This document shows, one piece after another, positions 1 to 7,780 of a stretch of DNA of 64,000 bases. Every line of letters starts with the position of its first letter. The stretch's first letter is position 1. The translations under genes and the position numbers were made by a program. Source of the DNA: JAWKTV01 sp041398905. Lineage in GTDB: Bacteria > Planctomycetota > Planctomycetia > Planctomycetales > Planctomycetaceae. The stretch spans positions 298,236 to 362,235 of the forward strand of contig JAWKTV010000005.1 of the NCBI GenBank assembly GCA_041398905.1, in the 5' to 3' direction. The notes beneath the pieces were generated by a model. The model saw nothing but the letters and a program-made list of their open reading frames with translations. It did not search any database and was not told the origin of the DNA.

Positions 1-237
1 GAGCGCCGCCGCGAGATGGCGACCCGAATCAACAAGTTCGCCGAGGAGGCTCGCGTCGCGATCCGCAACATCCGCCGCGACGCCAACAAGCACGCCGACA
101 CCGCGCAGAAGGAAAAGACTTTCAGCGAGGACGATGCGACCAGCGTGAAGGATCAGGTTCAGGAGCTGACCAAAACGCACGAGGGCAAGGTCAACGACCT
201 TGCGAAGGCGAAAGAGAAGGAAATCATGGAGGAGTAG
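1..237 (+). CDS. frr: Ribosome recycling factor, C-terminal part
   Basis: C-terminal end of ribosome recycling factor, which with EF-G splits the post-termination ribosome in the cytoplasm. The frame is open from base 1, so the gene starts outside the window; 78 codons remain of about 185 usual in the family. The signature EEARVAIRNIRRDANK and the coiled C-terminus ending KEKEIMEE are visible. The ATG at 16 lies inside this conserved domain and is not a real start. In many bacteria frr follows pyrH, which would lie off the left edge. A GC-rich hairpin follows the stop. Confidence 0.95.
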   Translation, partial: ERRREMATRINKFAEEARVAIRNIRRDANKHADTAQKEKTFSEDDATSVKDQVQELTKTHEGKVNDLAKAKEKEIMEE

Positions 238-270
238 CCAAGCGCGGACTCCCCCCACCGTTCTCATCAA

Positions 271-307
271 AGCCGCGACGGGTCGAGTAATCGGCCCGTC
301 GCGGTTT
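271..307 (+). terminator. Hairpin terminator after frr
   Basis: Perfect 10-bp stem (273-282 with 295-304, CCGCGACGGG and its complement) with a 12-base loop and a short T run (TTT) directly after it, 35 bases past the frr stop. The T run is weak, but position and stem fit an intrinsic terminator. It could also serve the convergent gene ending at 364. Confidence 0.6.
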
Positions 308-363
308 AACAGCCTGCTGAATCGCAGGGCGAAACCGGGTAAGCGTTCACAGCCTCGCGGCGT

Positions 364-1779
364 TCATAGCAGGATTTCGTTGACCACGCGGCCATACACG
401 TCCGTCAGCCGGAAGTCGCGGCCGGCGTAGCGGTAGGTGAGTTGTTCGTGGCGGATACCCAGCAGGTGCAGCATGGTTGCGTGCAGGTCGTGCATATGCA
501 CCCGGTCGACGGAGGCGTAATAGCCGAAGTCATCAGTCTCGCCAAAAGCGATTCCCGGCTTCACACCTCCGCCGGCGAGCCACATGCAGAAGCCCTGGGG
601 GTTGTGGTCGCGGCCGTTGGAACCCTGCACGATCGGTGTGCGGCCAAACTCACCACCCCACACCACCAGTGTGTCGTCGAGCATTCCTCGCGCTTCAAGG
701 TCGGTCAGCAGACCGGCGATCGGCTTGTCCGTCGCCAGCGAGTTCTTTGCGTGCCCCACTTTCAATCCGCCATGCTGGTCCCACACGTTGCCGGTGGAGA
801 GTTCGATGTATCGCACCCCAGCCTCGGCCAGCCGACGGGCGAGCAGGCATTGCCGACCGAAGTTCTCCGTCTCCTTCTGGTCGATGCCATACAGGGCTTG
901 CATCGCGGGTGACTCCTTCGCCAGATCCAGCACTTCCGGCGCGGTGTTCTGCATCCGGTACGCCATGTCGAAAGACTCAATCGCACCGGCGATCTGATCG
1001 TCGCGGCCGGCGCGGGCCAAGTGCTCGCGATTCATCGTTTGTAGCAGTTCAAGCTGCAGCCGCTGCTCTTCGGCAGGGATGTCGCTGCCGCCGAGATGCT
1101 CGATGCGGACCTTGTCGAGCTTCCCTTGCCGGCCAATGGTGGTCGCCTGATGGGCGGCGGGGAGAAATGCGGCTCCGTAGTTCCTTGGTCCTCCATGCCC
1201 GCTGGCCGGAGCGATGGAGAAAAACGCCGGCAGGTTGGGGTTCTCCGCCCCCAGTCCATATGAGACCCAGGCTCCGACGCTCGGCCGGACCAGATTGTCG
1301 CTGCCGGTGTGCAGCATCGACACAGCCTGACCATGTGACTGCCCCTTGCTGTGCATCGACTTGACGATGCACAGCTTGTCGACGTGCCGTGCCGTGTGCG
1401 GCAGTAACTCCGACACCCACTGGCCCGATTCGCCGTGCTGCGCGAACTTCCACGGCGACTTCAACAGCACCGGCTTTGCGTCGATGTTCGGAGCGGGATC
1501 GAAGGGCAGCGGTTCGCCGTCACGCTTCTGCAGTTCCGGCTTGTAGTCGAAGGTATCGACCTGGCTCGGCCCGCCGTGCATGAACAGGAAAATGACTCGC
1601 CGGGCCCTCGGCTCGAAGTGGGGGGCGATTGGCAGGCCATGCGGCTGACTCGCCGACGCTGCCTCGGCCCCACGAAGGAATCGGGGCCACCAGGCGGAAA
1701 GTGCAAGTCCTCCCAGTCCGGTGACGCCGCGCGTCAGCAGGTGACGCCGCGAAAGGGACGCAAGTGAGTGCACCGCCAT
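364..1779 (-). CDS. DUF1501 domain protein, Tat-exported
   Basis: A 471-residue member of the DUF1501 family, a sulfatase/alkaline-phosphatase-fold family greatly expanded in planctomycetes; biochemical role unknown. The start at 1779 is chosen because it places a twin-arginine leader (SRRHLLTRGVTG then a hydrophobic stretch) at the N-terminus; the open frame upstream has no family similarity. Visible family motifs are MHGGPSQVDTFD near residue 65, GRDHNPQGFCMWLAGG and VHMHDLHATMLHLLGI near the C-terminus. DUF1501 genes are normally paired with a DUF1549/DUF1553 cytochrome gene; here the upstream neighbour is a small monooxygenase instead, so the usual partner is missing. Confidence 0.9.
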   Translation of the reverse strand: MAVHSLASLSRRHLLTRGVTGLGGLALSAWWPRFLRGAEAASASQPHGLPIAPHFEPRARRVIFLFMHGGPSQVDTFDYKPELQKRDGEPLPFDPAPNIDAKPVLLKSPWKFAQHGESGQWVSELLPHTARHVDKLCIVKSMHSKGQSHGQAVSMLHTGSDNLVRPSVGAWVSYGLGAENPNLPAFFSIAPASGHGGPRNYGAAFLPAAHQATTIGRQGKLDKVRIEHLGGSDIPAEEQRLQLELLQTMNREHLARAGRDDQIAGAIESFDMAYRMQNTAPEVLDLAKESPAMQALYGIDQKETENFGRQCLLARRLAEAGVRYIELSTGNVWDQHGGLKVGHAKNSLATDKPIAGLLTDLEARGMLDDTLVVWGGEFGRTPIVQGSNGRDHNPQGFCMWLAGGGVKPGIAFGETDDFGYYASVDRVHMHDLHATMLHLLGIRHEQLTYRYAGRDFRLTDVYGRVVNEILL

Positions 1780-1916
1780 GCGTCGGTCTCCACGTTGGCT
1801 GAAAGTTGAACGTCCGGTCGGCCCGCCTGCGATTCGCCGATGAGCCCGCGCGGGTTTAGGCAGTACGGGACGGGCGATCGACCGGGCAATGTGATACAGC
1901 GCGAGAGCTGAAGCGG

Positions 1917-2204
1917 CTACTCCAGCAGCGTCGAGATGTGCGGGACGCGGTCGACCAGCGGGATCACCTGCGGCAGGTAGATCGTCTGGACCGCCTCGCG
2001 CTCTCGATGCAGCTTCCAAGCCTCTTCCGACTCCCACCGCTCGACCAGCATAAACAAAGCTGGATCGGATTGGGAGTGGAAAGCCTGATAGCTGACACAA
2101 TCAGGTTCGGCGCGGGAGAGGCGGCCGCACTCCGTCAGCAGGTCCCGCACGCGATCGATACTCGCGGGGTCCTTGACGGTCAACAGTACGTTGATGCAGA
2201 ACAT
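1917..2204 (-). CDS. Antibiotic biosynthesis monooxygenase (ABM) domain protein
   Basis: Small 95-residue protein of the ABM/YgiN type, a dimeric ferredoxin-like fold found in quinol monooxygenases and heme-degrading enzymes. The pattern is typical: an N-terminal strand (FCINVLLTVKD), a helix with the spaced RVRDLLTECGRLSRAEPDC, then SYQAFHSQSDPALFMLVERW followed by EEAWKLHRE. It is cytoplasmic with no signal peptide. It lies 137 bases upstream of the DUF1501 gene on the same strand, but leaderless and exported products make a shared role doubtful. The substrate cannot be told from sequence. Confidence 0.8.
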   Translation of the reverse strand: MFCINVLLTVKDPASIDRVRDLLTECGRLSRAEPDCVSYQAFHSQSDPALFMLVERWESEEAWKLHREREAVQTIYLPQVIPLVDRVPHISTLLE

Positions 2205-2380
2205 AGGACGACCTGTCCGGCTGGAAAGAGCTGCGAGGCCGAACCATGCGTGGCTCGGCTGACGGTCCTACCGTATCGCTGACGAGCCCGATCAAACATC
2301 AACAACAAGCGAGCCGAGGCAGCCATCACCAGAGGTGACGGCAACCAACTCATTCAGACACGACTAGCAGCCGCCAGCAA

Positions 2381-2746
2381 CTATTCAGCGGCGGCCGGCT
2401 GATCCTGCTTCTGGACGATCTCCAGCCCCGGCACTTTGATGCCGGTGATCTTCACCATCGTGTACTTCTGGCGGTGACCGGTCCGCTTGCGGAAGGTCTT
2501 GCGGCGGCGGAACTTCTGAATGTACAGCTTCGGCCCCTTCGCCAGGGGATTCACCACCGTGCCGGTCACCGTCGCGGCGTCGATCACCGGGCGGCCGATG
2601 ACGCTCGCACCACCGCCGTTCGCGATCAGCACTTTGTCAAAGACGACTTCCTGCCCCGCCTCCGCGTCGGCCCGAAAATCGATCTGCAGCAGATCCCCTT
2701 CAGAGACCTGCATTTGACTTCCACTCTCTTCAATGATCGCAAACAT
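2381..2746 (-). CDS. rplU: 50S ribosomal protein L21
   Basis: 121-residue ribosomal protein L21, a large-subunit component that binds 23S rRNA together with L20. It starts MFAIIEESGSQMQVSEGD and carries the L21 signature KLYIQKFRRRKTFRKRTGHR with the basic C-terminal loop. The ATG at 2746 matches the family N-terminus; in-frame codons further upstream show no L21 similarity. A short acidic/Ala tail (QPAAAE) follows. In most bacteria rpmA (L27) comes immediately after rplU; no L27 is present in the 175 bases downstream or anywhere else in the window. Confidence 0.95.
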   Translation of the reverse strand: MFAIIEESGSQMQVSEGDLLQIDFRADAEAGQEVVFDKVLIANGGGASVIGRPVIDAATVTGTVVNPLAKGPKLYIQKFRRRKTFRKRTGHRQKYTMVKITGIKVPGLEIVQKQDQPAAAE

Positions 2747-3005
2747 CGTTCGTGACTCAACTTGGGCTAACTGGCCGCAGTCTCTACAAACAGCAAGCTC
2801 CGAAGTATATCGACTCGCCAGGGTCGATGCGAGCGAACGCCGCCGAATTTCTCGTGAGCAACGCCAGCCATCGGGATTTCCCCCTCGGTGCCCTGCCATT
2901 CGCACAACATCACCCCCTAAAGTGTGGTCCCAGTTGAACTCATCGGGGCGGTACGGAGCCGCTGCCGAAACGTGATCCCCGGGATGGCCACAACCGAGCA
3001 GACTT

Positions 3006-4325
3006 GTGAGCAGCACGCCCCCTCAACCGCAGCCACCGTTTCTCGCCCGGCTCGCCAGTCGGATCGGTCCCGGGTTGATCACCGCATGCGTCGTGATCGG
3101 CCCGGGCAGCGTCTTCACCAGTTCCAAAGCCGGGGCATCACTGGGATACCCGGCGGCGATCATCGTACTCTGCTCCGCACTGCTGATGAACGTGTACATG
3201 ACCCTCGCCGCGCGGCTCGGGGTGGTGACGCAGCGATCAACCGCCAGCCTCGTCACCGAGCAGTTCGGACGCTGGCTGGCGGTCCTGATTGGCGTCGCAG
3301 TGTGCGTCATCGCCACGATCTTCCAAACCGGGAACAATCTCGCCGTGATCTCCGCGGTCGAAGTGATCGCCAGTCAGGCGGCCGCCACTGAGGCAGCCAC
3401 CCCCGCCAGCCCGGTCAGCGACGCGAACGGCGTGACCGAACTGGCGTCGCTCATCGCGATCGCCGCTCTGGTGCTGCTCAACCTGCTGGCGGTCGTGTTC
3501 CTGTTCGCCTTCAAGAACTTCTACCATGCCCTCGAAAGACTGATGATGGGCTTCGTCGCGGTCATGCTGCTGGCGTTCGCGGCGAACCTCGCCTTCGCGA
3601 TCTGGCAAGGCGGCTCGACCGACACACAGCCCGCCGGCAACTGGCTCGATATCTCGACCATCGGCCTGATCGGCACGACGTTCATCAGTGCCGCCGCCTA
3701 CTACCAGTCGTACCTCGTCCGCTTTCGCGGCTGGCGCCGTGAACAGCTCGACAGCGGGCTGTTCGACGCCCGCGTCGGGTCGGCCATCATGGGACTGATT
3801 ACCCTGATGGTGTTGGCAACAGCGGCGACTTCGCTCCGCGGAAAGACGCTCGCATCGCCACAAGACTACGCGATGCAGCTCCGTCCGCTATTCGGGGCGG
3901 CCGGAGTGTGGGTCTTCTTTCTTGGGCTGCTCTCCGCCGCTTATTCGTCGTTTCTCGTCAACTCGATGATCGGTGGCTTCCTGCTGGCGGACGGTGCCGG
4001 GTTGGGCGACCGACCGACCGATCGCTGGCCGCAACGCTTCACCGCCGGCGTGTTGATCACCGGCGCGGCCGCCGCCAGCGTGCTGGCACAGCAGGGGATT
4101 TCACTCAATTCGGCCATCATCGCGGCACAGGCTCTGACCGTGCTGTTCGCGCCGCTGATGGCCGGAGTGATCTGGTGGCTGACGGCCCGCGAGCAGGTCA
4201 TGGGCAACGACCGCAACGGGCCGATGCTCAATCTCGGCGCGGCGATCGGCTTCGTCGTGTTGCTCGTCTTGTCAGGCTACCTGCTGTTGACAAGAGTTTG
4301 GCCCGCCCTCAATGCCGCACCGTGA
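3006..4325 (+). CDS. Nramp-family transporter with altered metal-site motifs
   Basis: 439-residue polytopic inner-membrane protein with about eleven hydrophobic helices, Nramp-like in its first helix region (IGPGLITACVV) and overall arrangement. Canonical Nramp proteins carry DPGN in TM1 and MPH in TM6 as metal ligands. Here TM1 reads GPGS and TM6 reads FISAAAYYQSYL, so the usual Asp, Asn and Met ligands are absent. Proton-coupled Mn/Fe transport is therefore not safe to assume. The start is GTG at 3006, with no better in-frame ATG. Its TGA stop overlaps a possible GTG start of the carbamoyltransferase, suggesting translational coupling. Confidence 0.8.
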   Translation: MSSTPPQPQPPFLARLASRIGPGLITACVVIGPGSVFTSSKAGASLGYPAAIIVLCSALLMNVYMTLAARLGVVTQRSTASLVTEQFGRWLAVLIGVAVCVIATIFQTGNNLAVISAVEVIASQAAATEAATPASPVSDANGVTELASLIAIAALVLLNLLAVVFLFAFKNFYHALERLMMGFVAVMLLAFAANLAFAIWQGGSTDTQPAGNWLDISTIGLIGTTFISAAAYYQSYLVRFRGWRREQLDSGLFDARVGSAIMGLITLMVLATAATSLRGKTLASPQDYAMQLRPLFGAAGVWVFFLGLLSAAYSSFLVNSMIGGFLLADGAGLGDRPTDRWPQRFTAGVLITGAAAASVLAQQGISLNSAIIAAQALTVLFAPLMAGVIWWLTAREQVMGNDRNGPMLNLGAAIGFVVLLVLSGYLLLTRVWPALNAAP

Positions 4326-4336
4326 GTCATCGGGAA

Positions 4337-6088
4337 ATGACCGCCGTACTGGGCATCTCGGCCTACTATCACGACTCGGCCGCCGCGCTCATCGTCGACG
4401 GCACGATCGCCGCCGCCGCGCAGGAGGAACGATTCTCACGCATCAGGCAGGACGCCGGGTTTCCAACTCAGGCGATCGCCTACTGCTTGCGCGAGGCCGG
4501 TCTCGATCTTCGCGACGTGAGCTGTCTCGCCTACTACGAGAAGCCATTGCGCAAGTTCGAGCGGCTGCTGGAGACGTACCTCGAATTCGCCCCAGCCGGC
4601 TTCGCCTCGTTTCGGCGGGCGATGTCCGTCTGGCTGCCGGGGAAACTCAACCTGCGCAGAACATTGCGGCGGGAACTGGCGATCGGTCGACACCCACCGA
4701 TCGTATTTACCGAGCACCACTGTGCGCACGCCGCCAGCGCGTTCTATCCCTCCCCGTTCGAGGAGGCCGCCATCCTGACGATGGACGGCGCGGGCGAATG
4801 GGCCACAGCCGCGATGGGAGTCGGTCGCGGGAACACCGTCGCTCTGACCAGCGAACAGCACTTCCCACACTCGCTGGGACTACTTTATTCAGCGGTCACC
4901 GCATACTGCGGTTTCGAGGTCAACGGCGGCGAGTACAAGTTGATGGGGCTCGCGGCCCACGGCGAACCGACGTTTGTGGCGACGATTCTCGATCATCTGA
5001 TTGACCTGCGTCCCGATGGTTCGCTGCGGATCGACCTCCAGTACTTCGACTTCGCGGTCGGTCATCGGATGACCTCTCACCGTTTTCATCGCCTTTTCGG
5101 CGGGCCGCCTCGCGAGCCGCAGGCTCCGATCGAGCAGCGGCACTCAGACCTCGCCGCATCGATTCAACAGGTGACTGAGATCGCCGTAATGAACGCCGCT
5201 CGTCACCTGCACCATCGTACCGGCCTGCCGAACCTGTGTCTCGCGGGGGGCGTTGCGCTCAACGGGGTGGCGAATGGTTGGCTGCTTCGCGAAGGGCCGT
5301 TCGAGCGAATCTGGATTCAGCCCGCCGCTGGCGACGCCGGCGGAGCCATCGGGGCCGCGATGTTTGCGTGGCATCGACTTCGCGGCGAACCTCGGCGAGT
5401 GCGACAGCCGGATGCCCAGTCCGGCTCGCGGCTCGGACCGGCCTGGTCGCGGCAAAGTGTCATGGCGACACTCGACGCCGTCGGCGCTGTGTACACGGTC
5501 ATCGAGGATGAAGCCGAGCTGTGCCGGCAGGTGGCGCAGGCGATCTCGCAAGGACTGATCGTCGGCTGGTTCGAGGGCCGCATGGAGTTCGGACCGCGTG
5601 CGCTCGGGGGACGCAGCCTGCTGGCCGACCCGCGCGACACTGCCATCGCCGAGCGACTGAACCGCGATGTTAAACGACGCGAAGCCTTCCGACCCTTCGC
5701 GCCGATCGTGCTGGCCGAACATGCCGACGATTGGTTCGATGGTCTCCGCGGCCGCGAGGCCCCCTACATGCAATTCGTGCTGCCCGTCCGTCGCGACGGC
5801 ATCCCGGCTGTCACCCACGTCGACCGGTCCGCTCGCGTGCAGACTGTCGACCAGCACCGCGCGCCAAAGCTGCACAAGCTGCTTGAAGCGTTTCACCAGC
5901 AAACCGGCTGCCCGCTCTTGCTCAACACCAGCTTCAACGTCCGCGACGAACCGATCGTCTGCACGCCAGCGGATGCCTGGCGCTGCTTCCGCACAACGGA
6001 GATCGACCTGCTGGTCCTCGAACACTGCATCGTCCGGCGAGCGGACCAGCCGACAATCGCAGCCGACGCGACCGCGCCTCCGCGTTGA
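4337..6088 (+). CDS. Carbamoyltransferase (NodU/CmcH/TobZ type)
   Basis: 583-residue carbamoyltransferase that in characterised relatives makes carbamoyl-adenylate from carbamoyl phosphate and ATP and transfers the carbamoyl group to a sugar or antibiotic hydroxyl. The N-terminal Kae1-like half starts TAVLGISAYYHDSAAAL and shows EHHCAHAASAFYPSPF, DGAGEWAT and YKLMGLAAHGEP. The C-terminal YrdC-like half shows MEFGPRALGGRSLLADPR and NTSFNVRDEPIVCTP. ATG 4337 gives the family N-terminus; a GTG at 4322 overlapping the upstream stop adds five residues and is possible. There are no biosynthetic genes nearby, so the acceptor is unknown; a surface glycan is plausible. Confidence 0.9.
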   Translation: MTAVLGISAYYHDSAAALIVDGTIAAAAQEERFSRIRQDAGFPTQAIAYCLREAGLDLRDVSCLAYYEKPLRKFERLLETYLEFAPAGFASFRRAMSVWLPGKLNLRRTLRRELAIGRHPPIVFTEHHCAHAASAFYPSPFEEAAILTMDGAGEWATAAMGVGRGNTVALTSEQHFPHSLGLLYSAVTAYCGFEVNGGEYKLMGLAAHGEPTFVATILDHLIDLRPDGSLRIDLQYFDFAVGHRMTSHRFHRLFGGPPREPQAPIEQRHSDLAASIQQVTEIAVMNAARHLHHRTGLPNLCLAGGVALNGVANGWLLREGPFERIWIQPAAGDAGGAIGAAMFAWHRLRGEPRRVRQPDAQSGSRLGPAWSRQSVMATLDAVGAVYTVIEDEAELCRQVAQAISQGLIVGWFEGRMEFGPRALGGRSLLADPRDTAIAERLNRDVKRREAFRPFAPIVLAEHADDWFDGLRGREAPYMQFVLPVRRDGIPAVTHVDRSARVQTVDQHRAPKLHKLLEAFHQQTGCPLLLNTSFNVRDEPIVCTPADAWRCFRTTEIDLLVLEHCIVRRADQPTIAADATAPPR

Positions 6089-6154
6089 ACTGCCCCGCCG
6101 CCAACGCTGAGTGACCGCACACGAGGTGAAGTTCTTCGATCACTGCAACTCGCC

Positions 6155-7494
6155 TCAGCTCCGACTCTCGTCCGTGTCTGGGCAGCGCTCGGCGGGTTCG
6201 AGCACCTCGATCACCAGTGCTGGCGTTGTCCCGGCCGCACTCGGCGTTGGCCGCGTCGATCAGTCGGCTGGCCAGCGTGCGGTCGTCGTCCGCGGACAGC
6301 GGCTCGCGGATCAGGTCTTCGAGCGCGTGGTCCCACAGACCCTCGACAATGCCGTCGGTGCAGAGCAGCAGCCTGTCGCCGGGTTCGCAGTCGATCTTGC
6401 CAAGCTGAGGCCGGACGTAGAGGTTTCCCGACCCCAATGCCTGCGAGAGGACGTTCTTCCGGGGTGGTTCCGCCACTCCCGTTCGTTGAGCTTGCCCTGC
6501 CGTCGCAGCCAGCCGACGTGCGTGTGATCCTCGGTAATCTGCTGGATGCCTCCGGCTTTGGGGAGCAGGTAGATGCGCGAGTCGCCAATGTGCCCGAAGA
6601 AGAAGCGTCCGCCGAGATACCACACCAGCGTCAGTGTTGCCCCATGTTGCGACCTTCTTCGTAGCTCGCGCTCAGGGTCGTCAACTGCCGGTGCGTTCCC
6701 AGAAAGACTTCTTCCAGGCAATCCCACAAGCCGGACATGCTGCGGCCCATTGGCATCGAGTATCGCCGCGGCATCGAACGCGTCAGGTTGTCGAGAGCGC
6801 AGCGGCTGGCGAACTCACCGGACCGCTCGCCGCCCATCCCGTCGCTGACGGCGAAGATGAAGTCGAAGTCCTTCACGGTGACTTCGCCCGACTTGGGGAG
6901 GTAGTTGAACTCCATCTGGTTGAAGGCGACGGCCAGAAAGCGGTCCTCGTTGTTCGGCCGTACCTTCCCCACATCGGTCCGTCCCGACCATCGCAGCAGC
7001 CGTCGCGAACCGGGTACGGCTGGGGTGTCGACGCCAGCAGTTGTCGAAGTCAGCGCCTGTGCCGCCGCCTCTTCATCAAGGATGGTCGCGAACTCGAAAT
7101 CGATGATGCAGAAGCGGCCGTCACTGGCGCGGTAGGTGACGTTGCGATCGTACGGGTCATCGTGCCGGACGCCGTAACTCTCCAGTTCGGTAAACAGGCT
7201 CTTGAGCTTCTCCTCGCTGATCTGCTGTACGCGCTGCCCGCAGTTGGAGGTGATCAGCAGCAGCTTCTCGCGGTCAGAGTCGATCACGCGCGGCACGAAC
7301 TCGCAGCCCCGCTCCTCGAGGTACTGCAGCACCCGAAGTTCGTTGTCGAACCGCTCCTGGGCATTCGCGGCGCGAAACGTCTTGTGAACCGTCCCGTCAT
7401 AGCCGATGCGGACCAGTGCGCGAGCGGTGTTCTTGGCTTCCTGCATGGGATTGAACGACTGGCAAATCGAGTGGATGGCGATGGGCATCAGCAA
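6155..7494 (-). CDS. Protein-kinase-like / PP2C phosphatase fusion (frameshifted)
   Basis: The N-terminal 150 residues resemble a minimal RIO/LPS-kinase fold: a basic start (ALVRIGYDGTVHKTF), catalytic-loop-like RHDDPYDRNV, then IDFEFA in the DFG position. A complete PP2C metal-dependent phosphatase follows: RPNNEDR, VSDGMGG, GATLT, GHIGDSRIYL, ITEDHT, LLCTDGIVEGL and GRDNA. The phosphatase motifs lie in successive frames. Shifts occur at a CCCC run (6640-6643 on the given strand), at GGGG (6461-6464) and near 6215, the first two fitting one lost base. The stop at 6155 belongs to the restored frame ending ALVIEVLEPAE. The start may instead be the ATG at 7446. It is convergent with the carbamoyltransferase. 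Confidence 0.75.
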
Positions 7495-7780
7495 CTGCCG
7501 AGGCCGCTGGCCCGCAGGTTAGTCTCGACACGGCGTACGAAGTAAGCGAAGCAAGCCCTGTTCCCAAGCCAGCAAATTCGCGCGTCGCCGCCTGCATGAC
7601 CGCTCCCGTCGCAGACGCTCCTGCCGGCCCGTTGAAACACTCGGCGCACGGGCCGCCAGTCCGTGACAACCAACGCGCGATGTTGTGGGGGCGCTGCGGA
7701 GGAAGACCCCGGCGGGAAGGTGTGCGACGTCAGGGGCTGCCGCTGTCGCGGGGCGCCCCCGCCACCCGTCGCCCAGGCCG

